From: CAYRLZ01 sp964425275
GTDB taxonomy: Bacteria > Hydrothermota > Tepidihabitantia > Tepidihabitantales > JBDRVQ01
NCBI GenBank assembly: GCA_964425275.1
Contig: CAYRLZ010000049.1
Span: 1-44,977, forward strand
Length of the DNA stretch: 44,977 nucleotides
Direction: 5' to 3'
The notes under the pieces are model-generated. The model had not been told where the DNA came from. It saw only the letters and a list, made by a program, of their open reading frames with translations, and did not search any database. A program made the translations under genes and the position numbers. The first letter of the stretch is position 1. Every line of letters starts with the position of its first letter. Below are positions 41,801 through 44,977 of this stretch, one piece after another.

Positions 41801-44024
41801 GGAATATTATGAACAAGCCCGGGAGCAAGCCGAGAAGATTTCTTCCCTTCCTCATCTCACCGGCATCTTGGGAAATTTAGCCGAACTTTTCACCATCACC
41901 GGAGAATTTATCACCGCCGAAGAATTATATCTTAAAGTGATGGAACTCGGTGAGAAACTGAGAGATTATAATTACTTAACGGTAGCTAATTTAAATTTAT
42001 CCCAATTATACTTGAAGAGCGGAAAACCAGAGAAGGCACTGGAATGCCTGGATAAAGGAGAGAAGATAATCAACAGCCATAAATTAGATTCCCTACGTCT
42101 TTATTTAACCCTTTTTCGCGCCAACTACCATTTGGAGACTAAAAATCAGGAAGGAGCCGCAGAGAATTTTTTGGATGCCCTGAAATTTCCCGGGATTCGA
42201 GATAATCGTTATTTCTTAGAATTTCTCGCCCGATTGAGATTAGAAGAGAGAAGACCAGAAAAGGCGCTCATTTCAATTATCAGGCTCCTCCGCCTATTCC
42301 GGAATCCAAAATTAGAGGAACATATTATCGGAACCCGACTCCTTGGTCTTGCCCTTGCCCTTTTGGGCAAAAGGGAAGAGAGCAAAGAACAGATACGTAA
42401 GGCGATAGGTCTATCAAGGAACTCCGGTCTCTTATTTGAATTAGGCTCAGCCCTGCTTTCCTATGGAGAGATTCTCCTTTTTGAGAAAGACCTCGGTCTC
42501 ACCCGAAAGGGATATCAGGAGGCACTATCTTTCTTAAAAGAGGCGAAGGAAATCTTCTCTTCAATTGGGGCAAGGTCCTATCAAGAAAAATCCGAACAAC
42601 TCCTCTCGGACCTAACCGGGACATCAAAGACCGCCGAGTTAAAAGCCGGGGAGAGAGATATCCTCCGTTGTTTCTATCAACTCTCCGAGACCTTAAATAC
42701 TCAGTTAACCAGCGAAGATTTTTTTGAGCGGGTCCTGGATATCGTAATTGATATTACCGATGCCGAGCGGGGTCTGCTCTTTCTCTATCAAGGGGAAGAA
42801 CTTATCCCGGTTTCGGCGCGGAATATTGACCACATTACCTTAGAAGATGCGACAACCTGTTCCCACACCGCCTTGAAGAAGGTAAGTGAAGAAAATTCGG
42901 TTATCCTCTCCTTGGATGCCTTATCCGACCCAAATTTTGAAAACGCCCGTTCGGTTCACCTCAATAAGATTCGGAGTCTTTTATGCTGTCCCCTGCGCAC
43001 CAAAGAGAAAATTATTGGGGCACTTTACTTAGATTCCCGAATTACCTCCCACCTCTTCTTAGAGGAGGATAAGGAACTACTCGTCTCAGTCGCCAATCTT
43101 TTGGCCGCTACCTTAGATAAGTCAAGTATCTTCAAAAGAATTCAAGAGGAGTTTGCCCTGGTGCGTGAGGATATCCTGATTGATGCGACAACCGGCTTTT
43201 TCCTCGGGCGCTCCAAGGCGATGCGCGATGTCTATAATATCGTTGAGAAGATTGCCCCCAGCGACTGCACCGTCTTGATAATGGGTGAGACCGGCACCGG
43301 CAAGGGGGTTTTAGCCAAGTATATCCACTCCCTTTCGCCCCGGGTAAAGGCAAAATTCGTCTCAATCAACTGCGGCACCCTACCCGAGACCTTATTTGAA
43401 TCAGAATTATTCGGTCATGTGAAAGGCGCCTTCACCGGCGCCCACCGGGATAAAGAAGGTCTTTTTGAAACGGCCGAGGGCGGAACAATCTTCTTAGATG
43501 AAATAACCAATACGACACTCCCGATTCAAGCAAAACTCTTAGAGGTCCTGGAAGAGAAGATAATAAGAAGGGTTGGTGATACCGAGCCGAGAAAGGTTGA
43601 TGTCCGTCTAATCTGCGCCACCAATAAAAATTTAGAGGAAGAGGTAAAAAAAGGCAACTTCCGGGAAGACCTTTATTATCGGTTAAATATTGTGACAATT
43701 ACGATGCCACCTTTAAGGGAGAGGTCTTCGGATATACCACAATTAGCCGAATACTTCCTTAAGCGATACGCTGCTAAATTGAATAAAGGGATTATGAAAC
43801 TTGGAGAAGAAGCGATTGCGGCAATGGAGAGGTATCACTGGCCGGGAAATATCCGGGAGTTGCAAAATGTGATTGAGAGGGCAGTAATAATGGCCCAGAA
43901 GGGAGTGGTTACAGTGGAGAATCTTGGACCAAGATTTGTCGCCCTATATAAGGAGATGGGATTAGCTAAGGCAAGAAAAGAGATTGGCCAGAAAGAGATT
44001 GAGGAGGCACTGGATAAACCGTAG
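38805..44024 (+). CDS. Ser/Thr kinase - ATPase - TPR - GAF - sigma-54 activator fusion
   Basis: This 1739-residue cytoplasmic regulator has five parts. (1) A protein kinase, ~15-290: K45, HSDLKPSH at 135-142, D158-F-G, CAPEIL; the HRD motif is HSD, and the metal-binding Asn is His142, so activity may be weak. (2) A PknK/MalT-like ATPase, ~328-700: Walker A GERGVGKS at 359-366, Walker B FIDD ending at 465. (3) TPR-like helices, ~740-1270. (4) A GAF domain, ~1295-1445. (5) A sigma-54 AAA+ domain, ~1475-1720: Walker A GETGTGKG at 1494-1501, GAFTGA at 1541-1546, Walker B D1565-E1566, WPGNIRELQN. It ends just before a Fis-type HTH that lies in the -1 frame (see 44018-44134). GAFTGA implies sigma-54 as target; the inducing signal is unknown. 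Confidence 0.92.
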   Translation: MPNTTFKVSEIIGDRYIILSHLGGGILSEVYKVKDIKTDEVFVLKCGAQTLRENPELGIAIKKEFFFLSQLRHPNIISTYEFSTLRNGTSFFIEEFFDGVPLTQFFSKGYAPELISVLAQILHSLAYIHSQGFVHSDLKPSHILVAFSKGKPVVKIIDFGFAEKHRLTKQGLVAFDTSDTGQARGTLGYCAPEILKGLLPDCRADLYSLGIILLEVLTKKGPSAFENILDFLKIQFAGGLDIKEMVKEGIYQFKLPEPPEKLITICQMMIASSPELRPSSSLEVMEALREVVKSGLSLPGPTGEVSRFATAPPEKGSPSGSSETFLTAPFVGRDSILKELKKGWERVKKGKGSIYLITGERGVGKSRLAQEFRFFCELDGARSFTFSSGSLLTRQKSILEMIMPALNLPKDLFNSPLKKRADNSILPLDLTREDFLLHKFQVFERICGAIKSLGRENPIFLFIDDLELFDDLSLEFIRYLGLSLKADKVFLLLSSLPEKRVQETLEVFDKKPNYSHIALSSFTLEETAELVEGTLGRISEPNPVIERERKVLTDFLFKTSGGNPLFIIDIIQNLQSLGAISIKRGQRRVIEDVLKEITLPSSLTASFKRKISLLTEEERRVLHFISLLGQKANLQLLKKVLEIEEDSLLRILFKLETLGYIREEASNLGPLQGNLTLTSHILESVLLEAEEFPERREDHKKIAEVLESLPDTEKETIIFDLAYHWIKAEVAEKAYATSLRAAEKARQLFLAKEALNYYKTALSFFPKEKEIRERLDLFAKIGFFQETLGDFNRAKDSYTQALSIIASSRELAKENKFYSEFLTRLGGLQQKMGNFEEAVRFYKEALAMEKGRQEERIVRILMEKGWAEISGYNFPEASESLGRALAIASRLPNRAELECRLNYYLAYLAYRRQDFSSALNLGEKALKLSREMGNEYQVNSILQFLATVFYLRGEKEKAEELYKKSEELGRKVSDVYTLISSLIGLGLSAKEAGDYRVAREYYEQAREQAEKISSLPHLTGILGNLAELFTITGEFITAEELYLKVMELGEKLRDYNYLTVANLNLSQLYLKSGKPEKALECLDKGEKIINSHKLDSLRLYLTLFRANYHLETKNQEGAAENFLDALKFPGIRDNRYFLEFLARLRLEERRPEKALISIIRLLRLFRNPKLEEHIIGTRLLGLALALLGKREESKEQIRKAIGLSRNSGLLFELGSALLSYGEILLFEKDLGLTRKGYQEALSFLKEAKEIFSSIGARSYQEKSEQLLSDLTGTSKTAELKAGERDILRCFYQLSETLNTQLTSEDFFERVLDIVIDITDAERGLLFLYQGEELIPVSARNIDHITLEDATTCSHTALKKVSEENSVILSLDALSDPNFENARSVHLNKIRSLLCCPLRTKEKIIGALYLDSRITSHLFLEEDKELLVSVANLLAATLDKSSIFKRIQEEFALVREDILIDATTGFFLGRSKAMRDVYNIVEKIAPSDCTVLIMGETGTGKGVLAKYIHSLSPRVKAKFVSINCGTLPETLFESELFGHVKGAFTGAHRDKEGLFETAEGGTIFLDEITNTTLPIQAKLLEVLEEKIIRRVGDTEPRKVDVRLICATNKNLEEEVKKGNFREDLYYRLNIVTITMPPLRERSSDIPQLAEYFLKRYAAKLNKGIMKLGEEAIAAMERYHWPGNIRELQNVIERAVIMAQKGVVTVENLGPRFVALYKEMGLAKARKEIGQKEIEEALDKP

Positions 44025-44134
44025 GTAATGTGAGTCATGCCGCAGAGATTTTAGGGATCCATCGGCGACAATTACAGCGTCTAATGAAACGATATAATAT
44101 AAATCGTCAGCAATATAAATTAAAAATTGCCTGA
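44018..44134 (+). pseudogene. Fis-type HTH of the upstream activator, displaced by a -1 frameshift
   Basis: In the frame one base back from the regulator, codons from 44018 read TVGNVSHAAEILGIHRRQLQ and continue RLMKRYNINR...KIA to a TGA at 44132-44134. This is the standard C-terminal DNA-binding helix-turn-helix of sigma-54 activators, and it directly extends the IEEALDK end of the upstream frame. One extra A in the AAA run at 44016-44018 would fuse both. It is therefore a recent deletion, a homopolymer sequencing error, or a frameshifted product. Confidence 0.85.
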
Positions 44135-44176
44135 AAAGATAGATCTTTCCTTCCTTTTCCTGAACACCCCACGAGT

Positions 44177-44191
44177 AAAATGTCGCATTTT
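44177..44191. promoter_or_regulatory. putative operator palindrome downstream of the regulator
   Basis: AAAATG-TCG-CATTTT repeats the site at 38745-38761 almost exactly. A further TGCGACA in the opposite sense is at 44269-44275. Both lie between the regulator and the poly-proline micro-gene. The 44135-44381 gap otherwise holds a TATAAT at 44311-44316 without a good -35 box, and a GG-N10-GC spacing (44323-44336) that only weakly resembles a sigma-54 promoter. Confidence 0.4.
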
Positions 44192-44381
44192 TAAGTGATT
44201 GAAATGACAATACTTATTAAAAATCGGAAAATTTTGGAATAATCAAAACTGCCCATTTTTTATCTCGGTGCGACAAATTATTATAAGTGATGTCCAATCA
44301 ATAACTTATTTATAATTTTATTGGTCTAAATATCGCTCTCTTTATATTGAAAAAATGGGCTTATGCCCGAAAGGAGATAAC

Positions 44382-44441
44382 ATGTCAGTCCTAATTCCAT
44401 ATCCACCCCCACCAACTCCACCTCCAACGCCTCCAGTTTAG
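44382..44441 (+). CDS. 19-residue poly-proline micro-peptide
   Basis: ATG at 44382 follows a strong Shine-Dalgarno sequence (AAGGAG at 44371-44376) and opens MSVLIPYPPPPTPPPTPPV, stopped by TAG at 44439-44441. Eleven of 19 residues are proline, including PPPP and PPP runs that stall ribosomes lacking EF-P help. A small GGGC-TTAT-GCCC hairpin (44357-44368) precedes the ribosome-binding site, and a strong terminator starts 15 bp after the stop. It could be a regulatory leader peptide (attenuator), a secreted or modified peptide precursor, or a toxin-like small protein. No homologue is claimed. It is next to the sigma-54 activator. Confidence 0.55.
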   Translation: MSVLIPYPPPPTPPPTPPV

Positions 44442-44456
44442 GGAATTTTGGTGGGA

Positions 44457-44492
44457 AAGGGGCGGAGAAGTCCGCCCCTTTTTTCTTTTTTA
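44457..44492 (+). terminator. strong intrinsic terminator after the micro-gene
   Basis: A perfect 10-bp stem AAGGGGCGGA / TCCGCCCCTT (44457-44466 and 44471-44480) with a GAAG tetraloop is followed by a T-rich run (TTTTCTTTTTT). It ends the micro-peptide transcript. It could also be an attenuator, because GGTGGG at 44450-44455 can pair with CCACC-rich codons of the peptide. Confidence 0.85.
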
Positions 44493-44534
44493 TTTCTAAT
44501 TATCACCCTCACTCCCACTCCGCCTAAAACCAAA

Positions 44535-44774
44535 AATAGCATTCCGAATAGGATTATTTATAGAATAGAGAATAGCATCCTCAATAGCACCCCGAATAGG
44601 GCAGAGAATAGAACCCACAATAGGTAAGGAAATAGAACGCTCAATAGGATAGAGAATAGGGATCCCAATAGACAAGAGAATAGAATACCGAATAGGCGAG
44701 AGTTTAGAGCCGAGAATAGAGAGAAGAATAGGGCATTTAATACCATCCCGAATAGCACCCCCTGTAGCACTCCC
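44535..44774 (+). repeat. 12-bp periodic degenerate array 3 (core AATAG, 20 units)
   Basis: Twenty 12-mers follow AATAGnnnnnnn with no phase slip. Sixteen have AATAG exactly; the exceptions are TATAG, TTTAG, AATAC and TGTAG. The 7-base remainder varies (CATTCCG, GATTATT, GGCAGAG, AACCCAC, GTAAGGA and so on), and its first base is never T. The minus strand happens to be open with LFSxL-like tetrapeptides, but the core itself holds TAG on the plus strand. The array follows the terminator of the poly-proline micro-gene. The stretch 44751-44772 equals 19187-19208 of array 2 except for the same core base in each of two units. Confidence 0.87.
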
Positions 44775-44977
44775 CCCTCCAAAAAGAAAAATCCCCTGCG
44801 GTGCGAATTAGAAAATACGCCTTACGTTTAACACTTTACGTATTAGACGTCAAACCAATCCGCTCATCTTTACCTCCTTATTAGATAAAATACCGAAAGG
44901 GTTAATCTCTAAAATATAAGTTATTGATTTAACTATACTTAATAAAATTAGCCTTTTTCCCATATCTAAATATAGAG
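44775..44977. other. right-edge noncoding region with inverted repeats
   Basis: No gene is evident up to the window edge. AAAAATCCCCT (44787-44797) is the reverse complement of AGGGGATTTTT found beside array 1 (1033-1043). A TTACGTTTAACACTTTACGTA palindrome-like stretch lies around 44822-44843. On the minus strand a perfect ribosome-binding sequence, TAAGGAGGT (44880-44872), precedes a 5-codon ORF (MSGLV, 44867-44850), which may be the beginning of a leader transcript reading toward array 3. Confidence 0.4.

Noticed and set aside
44323..44336. Sigma-54 promoter for the poly-proline micro-gene
   Set aside because: The GG-N10-GC spacing is right, but the sequence TTGGTCT-AAATATCGC matches the TGGCACG-N4-TTGC consensus poorly beyond those four bases. 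It is kept only as a note.
44558..44782. Minus-strand hydrophobic LFSxL repeat frame over array 3
   Set aside because: It depends on a TTG or GTG start, follows from the 12-bp lattice, and its hydrophobic repeat is produced by the CTATT core. A GGAGGGGGG sequence before a GTG is noted but not convincing.

Overview
The window is about 45 kb of compact bacterial chromosome, roughly 40-45 % GC by eye, with short intergenic gaps, many 4-base ATGA gene overlaps and no transposase, phage or rRNA/tRNA gene that I can see. It encodes an outer-membrane lipopolysaccharide export system (lptC, lptA, lptB, lptD-like, an LpxL-type acyltransferase). It also encodes secreted proteins with a C-terminal type-9-like sorting domain, GTP-dependent PEP carboxykinase, sigma-54 and SelB. 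Together these suggest a Gram-negative, probably anaerobic candidate-phylum bacterium. The secreted-protein families remind me of WOR-3/Stahlbacteria, but that placement is an inference and not proved here.

Layout. 1-2.6 kb: three leftward genes for secreted proteins, one cut by the window edge, and the first 12-bp periodic repeat array. 2.7-7.4 kb: leftward pckG, then yebC-ruvC-ruvA-ruvB. 7.5-15.3 kb: rightward moxR-yceD, rbfA-truB-ribF and rplS-rnhB-yraN-comM, with a leftward class V aminotransferase between them. 15.3-17.8 kb: a secreted protein gene broken by an in-frame TGA, then a UDP-sugar dehydrogenase. 17.9-18.9 kb: leftward asd. 19.1-19.35 kb: the second 12-bp array, in the divergent asd/pyrG gap. 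19.5-28.1 kb: a long rightward operon pyrG, lpxL-like, lptC, lptA, bioY, lptB, rpoN, selB, acyP. 28.4-31.2 kb: leftward lptD-like and maf. 31.3-36.1 kb: rightward etfA, an HdrD-like Fe-S protein, a class A penicillin-binding protein and an EndoIII-family glycosylase. 36.4-38.7 kb: leftward hypothetical gene, GNAT gene and nitrilase-family gene. 38.8-44.1 kb: a 1739-residue regulator fusing Ser/Thr kinase, AAA/NACHT-like ATPase, TPR, GAF and sigma-54 AAA+ domains, whose Fis-type DNA-binding helix lies just past the stop in the -1 frame. 44.4-44.98 kb: a 19-codon poly-proline micro-gene, a strong terminator and the third 12-bp array.

The most unusual signal is the three intergenic arrays, at 1082-1297, 19115-19342 and 44535-44774. 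Each has 18-20 units on an exact 12-bp period. A core of about 5 bp is kept at fixed phase and differs between arrays (CTAAT, TATC, AATAG), while the other ~7 bp of each unit vary. Arrays 2 and 3 share a stretch that differs only at the core base. I know of no described element with this structure.

A second theme is gene expression. Many transcription units have a near-consensus -35/-10 promoter only 3-11 bp before the start codon, so they look leaderless. Several other genes have a leader holding a tiny ORF that stops at or on the start codon of the main gene. How the genes may work together: the lpt genes and the acyltransferase build and export lipid A/LPS; rpoN in the same operon supplies sigma-54, which the 38.8 kb activator would need; selB implies selenoprotein synthesis, although selA, selC and selD are not in the window.
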